Shown here: positions 26,908 to 35,853 of the stretch, one piece after another
How the letters are laid out: each line of letters starts with the position of its first letter
Numbering within the stretch: position 1 is the stretch's first letter
Assembly (NCBI RefSeq): GCF_006443095.1
Contig: NZ_VFWZ01000011.1
Location: 124,001 to 188,000, forward strand
DNA: 64,000 nt
Reading direction: 5' to 3'
DNA from: Aquimarina algicola
Lineage (GTDB): Bacteria; Bacteroidota; Bacteroidia; Flavobacteriales; Flavobacteriaceae
The notes under the pieces: generated by a model
Databases searched by the model: none
The model's input: the letters and a program-made list of their open reading frames with translations, nothing else
What the model was told of the DNA's origin: nothing
Made by a program: the position numbers and the translations under genes

Positions 26908-26915
26908 CAAATATA
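26908..26915 (-). promoter_or_regulatory. -7 promoter element for the amidinotransferase-like gene
   Basis: TATATTTG on the minus strand matches TAnnTTTG and ends 18 bases before the chosen ATG, the same spacing as at argS. It implies a transcript separate from rocF. Confidence 0.55.
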
Positions 26916-27020
26916 TGAAGGTGATATGTCTATAAGAATAGTTTCATTGGTTTTTTTTAACAAAATGATGCTCTAAAAAACAAATAGTTAAGTAACATTG
27001 ACAAAAGATGCTTTTTTGAG

Positions 27021-28004
27021 CTAGTAACTATGCATCTCTTCTTTCTTTCCTATTATTTTTTCAATATTTTTTGTTGTCGAGTTTAAAACTTCAAAAGCTG
27101 CTTCGGCAATTTTATTTCCTTTATTATCTAGTGTAGGATTCACTTCTACAATCTCAAAACATGCAATTTTTTTAGTTTGAATAAATGCATCTATAATACT
27201 TTTTACTTCATCTATATCAAATCCTTTGGATACAGGAGTTCCTGTACCTCTAGAAACCAAATCGCAATCCATACTGTCTACATCAAATGAAATATAAATG
27301 ATGTCACATTGATCTAATCTTTTTACAGCTTCTTGTAGGCATTGTTCAAACCCTCTATATCTCATCTCTGCAACAGAGTAATTTTTAATTGTATTGGTAG
27401 ATAAAATATTATCTTCTGCAGGTTCTGTATCCCTAACTCCAAAATAGACAATATTCTCAGGTTCTATTTTTCGTTCCTTTACTCCTATATTTTTAATTTT
27501 TTCCCATAACTCTACCGTTTTTTGAGGAACATCATTGGTTTTAAACATCAAATGATCATCTGCCAATGCTGCTGCCAATGGCATTCCATGAACATTGCCT
27601 GAAGGTGTTGTATAGGGTGAATGTATATCTGCATGTGCATCTATCCAAACCACTCCCAGTGTTTTTTGTGGGTAAGTAGATTTAATACCACTAATCGTAC
27701 CTAATGCAGAAGAATGATCTCCTGATAATACTATTGGAAATTTATTTTTTTTTAGGTTTTTAGTGACACTATCACTTAATCTTGAACAGACGTTATATAT
27801 ATTTTCTATCCTCTTTGCAAATAAGTTATCAACCTTGTTATATATTTTTTCATTTTCTGTTTTTATATCCTCGTATTCATATAAATTAAAAAAATCATTG
27901 TCTTGATTAATTGCAGCTATTTCTATGGCATCTATACCTAGATCTGATCCTCTAGTTCCCGCACCAAGATCAGACCTATTTTTTATTACGATAATTTCTT
28001 TCAT
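27021..28004 (-). CDS. rocF: Arginase
   Basis: Arginase hydrolyses arginine to ornithine and urea using two manganese ions. The 327-residue ureohydrolase has the metal motifs LSGDHSSALGT, WIDAHADIHSP and ISFDVDSMD, in the correct order. The last motif has Cys where the usual family pattern has Pro (DVDSMDC rather than DP), a variant that keeps both aspartates. It lies upstream of the amidinotransferase-like gene (gap about 130 bases with a promoter) and forms a functional cluster for arginine and citrulline breakdown. Confidence 0.92.
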   Translation of the reverse strand: MKEIIVIKNRSDLGAGTRGSDLGIDAIEIAAINQDNDFFNLYEYEDIKTENEKIYNKVDNLFAKRIENIYNVCSRLSDSVTKNLKKNKFPIVLSGDHSSALGTISGIKSTYPQKTLGVVWIDAHADIHSPYTTPSGNVHGMPLAAALADDHLMFKTNDVPQKTVELWEKIKNIGVKERKIEPENIVYFGVRDTEPAEDNILSTNTIKNYSVAEMRYRGFEQCLQEAVKRLDQCDIIYISFDVDSMDCDLVSRGTGTPVSKGFDIDEVKSIIDAFIQTKKIACFEIVEVNPTLDNKGNKIAEAAFEVLNSTTKNIEKIIGKKEEMHSY

Positions 28005-28229
28005 GGTTTTTAGAGTTTAAAAAGTTATCTACTCTTATTTTCTAAATAGTAAAATTTAGATTTAAAATAAAAATATTAAAAATAATGAACAAAATCGACT
28101 ATAAAATATCAATTTCATTTTTTAAACCCTGTAAAATTGTGATTTTAGCAATACTATAACATCATATTTAGATTCTATTATCTTATTTCTAAAAGAAACA
28201 ATTGATTAACTCGAGTATTTAGAAAATCA

Positions 28230-28257
28230 AAAAGCGCTGAAAAAATTCAGCGCTTTT
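28230..28257 (-). terminator. Intrinsic terminator of gltA
   Basis: AAAAGCGCTGA (28230-28240) pairs with TCAGCGCTTTT (28247-28257) around a 6-base loop and gives TTTT on the minus strand, 26 bases past the stop. Confidence 0.8.
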
Positions 28258-28283
28258 AATATATTTATTTAATAAGGCTCTAA

Positions 28284-29570
28284 TTATCTATCTGCAATAT
28301 CCTTGAATGATCTAAGGTTTTCTCCAGTATATATTTGTCTTGGTCTTCCGATAGGCTCTTTGCGTAGGCGCATCTCTCTCCATTGAGAAATCCACCCTGG
28401 TAATCTTCCTAGCGCAAACATCACTGTAAACATTTCTGTAGGTATACCTAATGCTCTATAGATAATTCCTGAATAAAAATCTACATTAGGATATAGTTTT
28501 CTTTTTACAAAATATTCATCTTCTAAAGCTACTTGTGATAGACCTTTGGCAATGTCAAGAACTGGATCTTCTATACCAAGGTCTCCTAATACTTCTTCGG
28601 CAGATTTTTTAATGATTTTTGCTCTTGGGTCAAAGTTTTTATAAACTCTATGACCAAATCCCATCAGGCGGAATGGATCTTCTTTGTCTTTTGCTTTTTG
28701 TATATACTTAGCTGTATCTCCTCCATCTTCTTTAATTGCTTCAAGCATTTCTATTACAGCTTGGTTTGCTCCTCCATGAAGTGGCCCCCATAGTGCAGAT
28801 ATTCCTGCTGATAATGATGCAAATAATCCTGCATGAGAAGATCCAACAATTCTTACAGTAGATGTAGAACAGTTTTGCTCATGATCTGCATGTAGTATTA
28901 ATAGTTTATCTAGTGCATCTATTACGATCTTATTTAATTCATAAGCTTTATTAGGCTTAGCAAACATCATTTTATGAAGATTCTCAACATAGCTTAGAGA
29001 ATTGTCTCCGTAATCTAACGGAAGACTTTTTCTTTTTCTCATGGTCCATGCAGCAAGTACAGGAAATTTTGCCATTATCTTAACAATAGCATTGTACATT
29101 GCTTCCTCTGAATCTACATCAACAGACCCTGGATTAAATGCAATTAATGCACTTGTTAGAGAGGAAAGAACTCCCATTGGATGAGCACTTTTAGGAAACC
29201 CATCTAATATTTTTTTCATATCCTCATCTACGTGAGACTCTTCTTTAATATCTTTATCGAACTTATCTAATTGTTCTGCAGTTGGTAGTTCTCCAAAAAT
29301 TAGTAAATAAGCTACTTCTAGAAAGTCTGCTTTTTCAGCTAACTCTTCGATAGAATATCCTCGATATCTTAGAATTCCTTTTTCTCCATCAAGAAAAGTA
29401 ATTGCACTTTCGCAACTCCCTGTATTTTTAAATCCGGGATCAATAGTCGTAACACCTCCTGTTACTCCTCTAAGTGTCTTTATATCAATTCCCAATTCAT
29501 TTTCTGTTCCTTTTATAATAGGGAACTCATATTTATTACCATCGATTTCTAACGTAGCTATTTTTGACAT
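28284..29570 (-). CDS. gltA: Citrate synthase
   Basis: Citrate synthase condenses acetyl-CoA and oxaloacetate at the entry to the TCA cycle. The 428-residue protein is the long, type II form with an N-terminal beta region (MSKIATLEIDGNKYEFPI). It carries the catalytic histidine motifs WGPLHGGANQA and GFGHRVYKNFDPRA. It follows enolase on the same strand, but each gene has its own terminator, so they are probably separate transcripts. The order carA-eno-gltA beside rplQ is usual in flavobacteria. Confidence 0.97.
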   Translation of the reverse strand: MSKIATLEIDGNKYEFPIIKGTENELGIDIKTLRGVTGGVTTIDPGFKNTGSCESAITFLDGEKGILRYRGYSIEELAEKADFLEVAYLLIFGELPTAEQLDKFDKDIKEESHVDEDMKKILDGFPKSAHPMGVLSSLTSALIAFNPGSVDVDSEEAMYNAIVKIMAKFPVLAAWTMRKRKSLPLDYGDNSLSYVENLHKMMFAKPNKAYELNKIVIDALDKLLILHADHEQNCSTSTVRIVGSSHAGLFASLSAGISALWGPLHGGANQAVIEMLEAIKEDGGDTAKYIQKAKDKEDPFRLMGFGHRVYKNFDPRAKIIKKSAEEVLGDLGIEDPVLDIAKGLSQVALEDEYFVKRKLYPNVDFYSGIIYRALGIPTEMFTVMFALGRLPGWISQWREMRLRKEPIGRPRQIYTGENLRSFKDIADR

Positions 29571-29692
29571 TTGATTATTTTAGAATTTGCTGTTATTGTA
29601 AGGGTCGCTAAAATACGAAATATAGTGTTAATATATTATTAATCGTTATATGATTTTTGGCCTTACATGAGATTATCAGAAATACTTACAAA

Positions 29693-29726
29693 AAAAATAG
29701 ATGACCTTTTAAAATCATCTATTTTT
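29693..29726 (-). terminator. Intrinsic terminator of eno
   Basis: AAAAATAGATGA (29693-29704) pairs perfectly with TCATCTATTTTT (29715-29726), loop 10 bases, followed by T on the minus strand. Confidence 0.8.
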
Positions 29727-29747
29727 AATATCAAAAAACGATAAAGT

Positions 29748-31037
29748 TTATTTTATTTTAAAGGCATTTTCTTTTGGATAATAGGCTACCGTTCCCAATT
29801 CTTCTTCTATGCGAAGTAATTGATTATATTTTGCCATTCTATCACTTCTGGAAGCGGAACCAGTTTTGATTTGCCCAGTATTAAGTGCAACAGCTAAATC
29901 CGCTATTGTATTATCTTCAGTCTCTCCCGAGCGATGAGACATTACAGAGGTATATCCTGCGTTGTGCGCCATATTAACTGCTGCAATTGTTTCGGATAAT
30001 GTACCTATTTGATTTACTTTGATCAAAATAGAGTTTGCAATATTATTATCAATACCTCTTGACAACCTTTCTACATTTGTAACAAAAAGATCATCTCCTA
30101 CTAGCTGTACCTTGTCTCCAACTTTGTCTGTTAGGTATTTCCAACCTTCCCAGTCATTCTCATCCATTCCATCTTCTATAGAAATAATCGGATATTTTGA
30201 TGCTAGCTCTGCAAGGTAATCAGCTTGTTCTTCACTTGTTCGAACAACGCCTTTATCCCCTTCAAACTTTGTGTAATCATACTTTCCATCCACATAAAAT
30301 TCTGCAGCAGCACAATCCAGAGCAATCATTATTTCATCTCCAAACTTATACCCTGCTTTTTCTACCGCTAAGGCAATTGAGTCTAAAGCATCTTCTGTAC
30401 CTTCTAAAGTAGGTGCAAAACCACCTTCATCTCCAACTGCTGTGCTCAATCCTCTATCGTGTAAGACTTTCTTCAAATTATGAAAGATTTCAGTCCCCAT
30501 TTGCATTGCATGAGTAAAGTTTTCTGCCTTAACCGGCATTACCATAAATTCCTGAAAAGCAATTGGGGCATCACTATGAGATCCTCCATTAATAATATTC
30601 ATCATAGGAACCGGAAGTGTATTGGCACTAACACCTCCTACATATCTATACAAAGGCATATTTAATTCGTTTGCTGCTGCTTTTGCCGCAGCAAGAGAAA
30701 CTCCTAAGATAGCATTCGCTCCTAATTTTGATTTATTGGATGTACCATCAAGGGCAATCATTGTTTGATCTAATAAATTTTGATCAAAAACCGAGAAGCC
30801 TAATAATTCTTCTGCTATTATGGTATTTACATTTTCTACTGCTTTTGTAACACCTTTACCCATGTAATCTTTTCCCCCATCTCTAAGCTCTACTGCCTCA
30901 TGCTCTCCTGTCGAAGCTCCAGAAGGCACAGCTGCTCTACCCAATACACCATTTTCTGTTATTACATCTACTTCTACTGTTGGGTTTCCTCTTGAATCTA
31001 AGATTTGCCTTGCGTGAATATTAATAATTATACTCAT
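29748..31037 (-). CDS. eno: Enolase
   Basis: Enolase converts 2-phosphoglycerate to phosphoenolpyruvate in glycolysis. The 429-residue protein has ARQILDSRGNPTVEVDV at the start, VGDEGGFAPTL, the magnesium ligand motif SIEDGMDE, GDDLFVTN and the signature VMSHRSGETED. The length is normal. It lies between carA (182-base gap) and gltA (177-base gap) on the same strand and has its own terminator. Confidence 0.98.
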   Translation of the reverse strand: MSIIINIHARQILDSRGNPTVEVDVITENGVLGRAAVPSGASTGEHEAVELRDGGKDYMGKGVTKAVENVNTIIAEELLGFSVFDQNLLDQTMIALDGTSNKSKLGANAILGVSLAAAKAAANELNMPLYRYVGGVSANTLPVPMMNIINGGSHSDAPIAFQEFMVMPVKAENFTHAMQMGTEIFHNLKKVLHDRGLSTAVGDEGGFAPTLEGTEDALDSIALAVEKAGYKFGDEIMIALDCAAAEFYVDGKYDYTKFEGDKGVVRTSEEQADYLAELASKYPIISIEDGMDENDWEGWKYLTDKVGDKVQLVGDDLFVTNVERLSRGIDNNIANSILIKVNQIGTLSETIAAVNMAHNAGYTSVMSHRSGETEDNTIADLAVALNTGQIKTGSASRSDRMAKYNQLLRIEEELGTVAYYPKENAFKIK

Positions 31038-31219
31038 GTTTTATTTATTTTGTTGGATGATTTAAACTCTTCGCAATATACAAAACCAGTAAGTTTTAAA
31101 GATGCTGAAAAGTTCTTAATTATATGAGAAAACCTCAATATCTACAGTAAGTTATCAACTATAACGTTTTAGCATTATTCGTGATTAACACGTCATTAAT
31201 TTTACTTTATGTTTTTGTG

Positions 31220-32338
31220 TTATACTGTTTCTTTCACTTTTTTGATATTCTCAATAAACTGATCAAAAAGGTAAGTCGAATCATTTGGTCCCGGACTTGC
31301 CTCTGGATGATATTGTACTGAAAAACAATTTTTATTTTTCATTCGTATTCCTGCTACAGTATCATCATTTAGGTGTAGATGCGTGATCTCAATATCTGAA
31401 TGATTTTCTGTTTCTTCTTTATGTATTGCAAAACCATGGTTTTGAGAAGTTATTTCTCCTTTTCCTGTAAGAAGATTTTTTACCGGGTGATTAATCCCTC
31501 TATGACCATGATGCATTTTATAAGTACTAATCCCATTTGCCAATGCTATGACCTGATGTCCTAAACATATACCAAACAAAGGTAAATCTCTTTCTATAAT
31601 TTCTTTGGCTAGTGCTATTGCATCTTTCAAAGGTTCTGGATCTCCTGGACCATTAGACAAGAAATATCCATCAGGATTCCACTCACTCATCTCTTCAAAA
31701 GTGGTATTAAAAGGAAATACTTTGATATAAGCATCTCTTTTTGCTAAGTTTCGCAAAATATTTTTCTTTATCCCTATGTCTAAAGCAGAAATTTTATAGG
31801 TAGCATTTGGATCTCCTACAAAATAAGGAGCAGTCGTTGATACTTTGGAAGCCAATTCTAATCCATTCATATTGGGTACAGCTGCCAATTCTTGTTTTAA
31901 AGCATCTATATCATCAATCTCTGTAGAAATTACAGCATTCATAGCTCCATTATCCCTAATATAAGAGACTAAAGCTCTAGTATCAACATCTGAAATTGCG
32001 AGTAAATTATGTTTTTCTAAAAACTCCTGAAGAGAACTATCTGCATTCACTCTAGAATATTCAAAACTAAAGTTCTTAACAATTAACCCAGCTATTTTTA
32101 CAGAATCAGATTCGTTTTCTTCATCATTTGTTCCGTAATTACCTATATGCGCATTGGTAGTCACCATTAACTGACCATAATAGGAAGGGTCTGTAAAAAT
32201 CTCTTGATATCCGGTTGTTCCTGTGTTGAAACAAACTTCACCAAATGCTTTACCTTCTTTTCCAACTGCTTTACCATGAAAAATAGTTCCATCTGCTAGT
32301 AAAAGAATCGCTTTTTTTCGAGATTGATATTTTGTCAT
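31220..32338 (-). CDS. carA: Carbamoyl-phosphate synthase small subunit
   Basis: CarA is the glutaminase subunit that passes ammonia to CarB for carbamoyl phosphate, feeding pyrimidine and arginine synthesis. The 372-residue protein has the N-terminal CarA domain (ALLLADGTIFHGKAVG) and a class I glutamine amidotransferase domain with the nucleophile in FGICLGHQ and the His/Glu pair in VQYHPEASPGP. carB is not nearby. The gene follows rplQ but is separated from it by a terminator, so it is probably expressed on its own. Confidence 0.97.
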   Translation of the reverse strand: MTKYQSRKKAILLLADGTIFHGKAVGKEGKAFGEVCFNTGTTGYQEIFTDPSYYGQLMVTTNAHIGNYGTNDEENESDSVKIAGLIVKNFSFEYSRVNADSSLQEFLEKHNLLAISDVDTRALVSYIRDNGAMNAVISTEIDDIDALKQELAAVPNMNGLELASKVSTTAPYFVGDPNATYKISALDIGIKKNILRNLAKRDAYIKVFPFNTTFEEMSEWNPDGYFLSNGPGDPEPLKDAIALAKEIIERDLPLFGICLGHQVIALANGISTYKMHHGHRGINHPVKNLLTGKGEITSQNHGFAIHKEETENHSDIEITHLHLNDDTVAGIRMKNKNCFSVQYHPEASPGPNDSTYLFDQFIENIKKVKETV

Positions 32339-32398
32339 TTTATTATTTATTTAGTACTTCTATTTCTAAAAATAAGGTTTTTACAATTTTTCAAAAAA

Positions 32399-32427
32399 AA
32401 AGGATAAACGACGAACGCTTATCCTTT
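32399..32427 (-). terminator. Intrinsic terminator of the ribosomal cluster (after rplQ)
   Basis: AAAGGATAA (32399-32407) pairs with TTATCCTTT (32419-32427) around an 11-base loop. The minus strand then has a run of T. It closes the alpha operon. Confidence 0.75.
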
Positions 32428-32456
32428 GTATCTTATGTGTCACTCACACTCTTCAT

Positions 32457-32942
32457 TTATTCTTCTTCAGAACTAGAAGTGTCTGCTACAGGTGCAGCCG
32501 GTGCAGCGGTTTCAGTTTTTTTACTTCCTCCTCTACCTCTTCTTCTTGCTTTCTTCTTAGTAGGTTTTCCTGCGTTATACAATTCGTTGTAATCAACCAA
32601 TTCTATCATTGCCATATCTGCATTATCACCTAAACGATTTCCTAGCTTTATAATTCTAGTATAACCTCCTGGTCTATCACCAACTTTTGAAGCTACTTCT
32701 CTGAACAGTTCTGTAACTGCGTATTTATTACGTAGTTTACGGAACACAATACGTCTATTATGTGTTGTATCTTCTTTTGATTTAGTTACTAGTGGCTCAA
32801 CAAACTGTTTAAGCGCTTTTGCTTTTGCAACAGTTGTATTAATTCTTTTATGTTCTATTAAAGAACAAGCCATGTTTGCTAGCATCGCTTTACGATGAGC
32901 AGATTTTCTACCTAAATGATTTACTTTTTTTCCGTGTCTCAT
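32457..32942 (-). CDS. rplQ: Ribosomal protein bL17
   Basis: The 161-residue protein opens MRHGKKVNHLGRKSAHRKAM, the standard L17 N-terminus, and binds 23S rRNA near the exit tunnel. E. coli L17 has 127 residues. Here a C-terminal extension from about 125 is first basic (KKKARRRGRGG) and then acidic (DTSSSEEE), a pattern common in Bacteroidota. It is the last gene of the ribosomal cluster, 61 bases after rpoA and before an intrinsic terminator. Confidence 0.97.
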   Translation of the reverse strand: MRHGKKVNHLGRKSAHRKAMLANMACSLIEHKRINTTVAKAKALKQFVEPLVTKSKEDTTHNRRIVFRKLRNKYAVTELFREVASKVGDRPGGYTRIIKLGNRLGDNADMAMIELVDYNELYNAGKPTKKKARRRGRGGSKKTETAAPAAPVADTSSSEEE

Positions 32943-33003
32943 GACATTTAATTTTAATCATCATCTTGCATCGACTCACTCTTGAGGTGCAAAATATGAT
33001 GTA

Positions 33004-33996
33004 TTAATCTTTATCTAATTTATATTTGGAAAGGTCCATACCAAAGTTAAGTCCTTTCACATTTACTAACTCTTCTAATTCCGTTAATGATTTTTTACCA
33101 AAGTTACGGAACTTCATCAAGTCATTTTTATTATATGATACTAAGTCTCCCAAAGTATCAACTTCTGCAGCTTTTAAACAGTTAAGAGCACGAACAGAAA
33201 GATCCATATCTATTAATTTTGTTTTTAATAGTTGTCTCATGTGAAGCGATTCTTCATCATAAGTTTCTGTTTGAGCTATTTCATCAGCTTCTAAAGTTAT
33301 TCTTTCATCAGAGAATAACATGAAATGATGAATTAATATTTTAGCCGCTTCTGTCAAAGCATCTTTAGGATGTATAGAACCATCAGTAACGATTTCAAAA
33401 ACTAATTTTTCATAATCAGTTTTTTGCTCTACACGATAGTTTTCTATGCTATACTTAACATTCTTAATTGGTGTGTAGATAGAGTCAGTGAAAATAGTAC
33501 CTATTGGAGCATTAGCTTTCTTATTTTCTTCTGCTGGAACATAACCCCTACCCTTTTCGATAGTAATCTCAAGATTAAGAGCCACTTTTTTGTCCATGTT
33601 ACAGATAATCAAGTCAGGATTTAAAACTTGAAATCCAGAAATGAATTTTTGAAAATCCCCTGCAGTTAACTGCTCTTGACCAGACACTGAAATTGTAACA
33701 GATTCATTATCTATATCTTCAATTTGACGTTTAAAACGTACTTGTTTAAGATTTAAGATAATTTCTGTAACATCTTCTACTACTCCAGAGATAGTAGAAA
33801 ATTCATGATCTACCCCCTCTATCCTTAAAGATGTAATAGCAAATCCCTCTAGTGAAGATAGCAAAACTCTTCGTAAAGCGTTACCAATTGTTAATCCATA
33901 CCCCGGTTCTAATGGTCTAAATTCAAATTTACCATCAAACTCTGTGGAGTCGATCATGATAACTTTATCGGGCTTCTGAAAATTTAATATTGCCAT
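33004..33996 (-). CDS. rpoA: RNA polymerase alpha subunit
   Basis: RpoA nucleates RNA polymerase assembly and its C-terminal domain contacts promoter DNA and activators. The 330-residue protein has the N-terminal dimerisation domain (EPGYGLTIGNALRRVLLSSL) and the C-terminal domain (RALNCLKAAEVDTLGDLVSY, FRNFGKKSLTELEELV). It is the penultimate gene of the alpha operon, between rpsD (24-base gap) and rplQ (61-base gap), as is usual. Confidence 0.98.
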   Translation of the reverse strand: MAILNFQKPDKVIMIDSTEFDGKFEFRPLEPGYGLTIGNALRRVLLSSLEGFAITSLRIEGVDHEFSTISGVVEDVTEIILNLKQVRFKRQIEDIDNESVTISVSGQEQLTAGDFQKFISGFQVLNPDLIICNMDKKVALNLEITIEKGRGYVPAEENKKANAPIGTIFTDSIYTPIKNVKYSIENYRVEQKTDYEKLVFEIVTDGSIHPKDALTEAAKILIHHFMLFSDERITLEADEIAQTETYDEESLHMRQLLKTKLIDMDLSVRALNCLKAAEVDTLGDLVSYNKNDLMKFRNFGKKSLTELEELVNVKGLNFGMDLSKYKLDKD

Positions 33997-34020
33997 ATTA
34001 TTGTTTCTTCTTAGAGTTAA

Positions 34021-34626
34021 TTACTTAGAGTATAATTCGACAATGAACTGCTCATTGATTTTTTCAGGAATTTGTATTCTCTGTGGAATTGATACAAAAG
34101 TACCTTGTTTAGTTTCGTTATTAAAAGTAATCCACTCATAAACATTGCTGTTATTAGCAAGAGCATTTTGAATCACCTCTAAAGATTTTGATTTTTCTCT
34201 TACACCTACAACATCTCCAACTTTCAATTGGTAAGAAGGAATATTTACTAGTTCTCCATTTACAGTAATATGCCTGTGAGAAACTAATTGTCTTGCTCCT
34301 CTTCTAGAGTTTGACAATCCCATTCTAAATACTACATTATCTAAACGAGACTCACATAACTGAAGTAATACCTCACCGGTAATACCTTGTGCACGTGTTG
34401 CTTTTTCGAACATATTACGGAATTGACGCTCTAGAATTCCATATGTATATTTTGCTTTCTGCTTTTCCATTAATTGGATCGCATATTCACTTTTCTTTCC
34501 TCTTCGTCTGTTATTACCGTGTTGACCAGGAGGATAATTTCTTCTTTCGAATGACTTATCGTCACCAAAAATCGCTTCTCCGAATTTTCTAGCGATTTTA
34601 GTCTTTGGACCAGTATATCTTGCCAT
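34021..34626 (-). CDS. rpsD: Ribosomal protein uS4
   Basis: S4 initiates 30S assembly by binding 16S rRNA and, in Enterobacteria, represses its own operon by binding a leader pseudoknot. The 201-residue protein has the N-terminal MARYTGPKTKIARKFGE and the S4 RNA-binding domain (LDNVVFRMGLSNSRRGARQLV). It lacks the N-terminal zinc-binding cysteines. A 154-base structured gap separates it from rpsK, the kind of place where S4 autoregulation would act. Confidence 0.98.
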   Translation of the reverse strand: MARYTGPKTKIARKFGEAIFGDDKSFERRNYPPGQHGNNRRRGKKSEYAIQLMEKQKAKYTYGILERQFRNMFEKATRAQGITGEVLLQLCESRLDNVVFRMGLSNSRRGARQLVSHRHITVNGELVNIPSYQLKVGDVVGVREKSKSLEVIQNALANNSNVYEWITFNNETKQGTFVSIPQRIQIPEKINEQFIVELYSK

Positions 34627-34639
34627 TATTTATGATTTA

Positions 34640-34770
34640 GTTATAAGAGGGATTATGAATTAAGGTCTCTTTCCTTCGATAATCGTATATTCCTCTTTTA
34701 GATTTACTTATTATACTAAAACATCCTGAAACTATACACTTTAATATAAAGTGTAACATTTCCAGGATAA
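34640..34770 (-). promoter_or_regulatory. Structured intergenic RNA between rpsK and rpsD (candidate S4 leader)
   Basis: Two elements are seen. First, a long hairpin at 34723-34768: ATCCTG/CAGGAT, an AAA/TTT step, an internal loop, then ACACTTT/AAAGTGT with a 5-base loop. Second, a stem AAGAGG/CCTCTT (34645-34650 with 34692-34697) enclosing the small stem AAGG/CCTT and CGA/TCG, ending 18 bases before the rpsD start codon. The sequence shows the pairing; a role in S4 control is inference from the known biology of rpsD leaders. Confidence 0.4.
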
Positions 34771-34780
34771 ATTATTTTTT

Positions 34781-35164
34781 TTAAACTCTACGTCTTTTTG
34801 GAGGACGACATCCATTGTGTGGTATAGGAGTTACATCTACAATCTCAGAAACTTCTATCCCAGAGTTATGGATAGATCTAATTGCAGATTCTCTACCGTT
34901 ACCAGGTCCCTTTACAAAAACCTTTACCTTTTTAAGACCTGCCTCAATAGCTACTTTTGCAGCATCTTCTGCAGCTAACTGAGCAGCATAAGGAGTGTTC
35001 TTTTTGGATCCTCTAAATCCCATTTTACCAGCAGAAGACCAAGAAATAACGTCTCCTTTTTTGTTGGTTAAAGAAATAATAATATTATTGAAAGAAGCAG
35101 TTACGTGAGCTTCTCCTATAGATTCTACTATTACTTTACGTTTTTTTGAAGTTGACTTTGCCAT
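34781..35164 (-). CDS. rpsK: Ribosomal protein uS11
   Basis: S11 lies in the 30S platform near the mRNA exit and Shine-Dalgarno helix. The 127-residue protein has HVTASFNNIIISLTNKKGD, SWSSAGKMGFRGSKKNTPYA and the C-terminal signature TPIPHNGCRPPKRRRV. It lies between rpsM and rpsD with long structured gaps on both sides (112 and 154 bases), unlike the tight spacing elsewhere in the cluster. Confidence 0.98.
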   Translation of the reverse strand: MAKSTSKKRKVIVESIGEAHVTASFNNIIISLTNKKGDVISWSSAGKMGFRGSKKNTPYAAQLAAEDAAKVAIEAGLKKVKVFVKGPGNGRESAIRSIHNSGIEVSEIVDVTPIPHNGCRPPKRRRV

Positions 35165-35171
35165 ATTTTCA

Positions 35172-35255
35172 AGTATTTAGCTTATAGTACATAGCAGTTA
35201 GAGTTTTATTTAATAATTTTAAAAAAAATTACACTTATTCTAACCTCTAAATACT
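35172..35255 (-). promoter_or_regulatory. Nested hairpin between rpsM and rpsK
   Basis: AGTATTTAG (35172-35180) pairs with CTAAATACT (35247-35255). Inside it GTTAG (35197-35201) pairs with CTAAC (35240-35244), and inside that TAATTTT (35214-35220) pairs with AAAATTA (35225-35231). The sequence CTCTAA near 35245 can alternatively pair with TTAGAG at 35198-35203. Function unknown; a processing site or translational control element is possible. Confidence 0.35.
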
Positions 35256-35276
35256 AATACTAACTTCTATTTTAGA

Positions 35277-35651
35277 TTATTTAGTCGCTTTCTTTTTATT
35301 AGCTACTGTTTTTCTTCTTCCTTTACGCGTTCTAGAGTTATTCTTTGTACGCTGTCCTCTTAAAGGCAATCCAGATCTATGACGAATACCTCTGTAACAT
35401 CCTATATCCATAAGACGTTTGATGTTCAATTGAACTTCTGAACGTAATTCTCCTTCAATAGTATAGGCTCCTACTGCTTCACGGATACGACCTATTTGAT
35501 CATCATCCCAATCTGAAACTTTAATATTTTCATCCACTTTAGCGGTAGCTAATATTGTCTTTGCTCTACTTCTACCGATTCCGAAGATATAGGTTAATGC
35601 TATAACTCCTCGCTTTTGTTTGGGTATATCTACCCCTGCAATTCTTGCCAT
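35277..35651 (-). CDS. rpsM: Ribosomal protein uS13
   Basis: S13 sits in the 30S head and contacts the P-site tRNA and the 50S subunit. The 124-residue protein has MARIAGVDIPKQKRGVIALT, the helix-two-turn-helix YIFGIGRSRAKTI and the C-terminal GLPLRGQRTKNNSRTRKG. It starts 2 bases after rpmJ ends, so the two are coupled. Confidence 0.98.
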   Translation of the reverse strand: MARIAGVDIPKQKRGVIALTYIFGIGRSRAKTILATAKVDENIKVSDWDDDQIGRIREAVGAYTIEGELRSEVQLNIKRLMDIGCYRGIRHRSGLPLRGQRTKNNSRTRKGRRKTVANKKKATK

Positions 35652-35653
35652 AA

Positions 35654-35770
35654 TTATCCTTGTCTTTGTTTAAATCTAGGATTCTTTTTATTAATCACAT
35701 AAAGTCGCCCTTTTCTGCGTACAATCTTGCACTCGGCACTTCTTTTCTTTATTGATGCTCTAACTTTCAT
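35654..35770 (-). CDS. rpmJ: Ribosomal protein bL36, zinc-free form
   Basis: Minus-strand translation from the ATG at 35768-35770 gives 38 residues, MKVRASIKKRSAECKIVRRK to the end NPRFKQRQG, an unmistakable L36. Of the four zinc ligands in the C+ form (Cys11, Cys14, Cys27, His32) only Cys14 remains; the others read Ser, Asn and Arg. It is therefore the C-minus paralogue type. It opens the alpha operon, behind an internal promoter candidate (35854-35861), and is 2 bases ahead of rpsM. Confidence 0.95.
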   Translation of the reverse strand: MKVRASIKKRSAECKIVRRKGRLYVINKKNPRFKQRQG

Positions 35771-35853
35771 CTTTATTTTGTTTTTGTTTGCAAAACACTA
35801 TGCAAAAATTGCATTTTATTTTAACAAATTGGATAACAAGATTTTTCAGCGTG

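Noticed and set aside
31180..31192. CGTG/CACG hairpin as the carA terminator
   Set aside because: The stem is four base pairs with no good T-run; I see no convincing terminator in the 182-base carA-eno gap.
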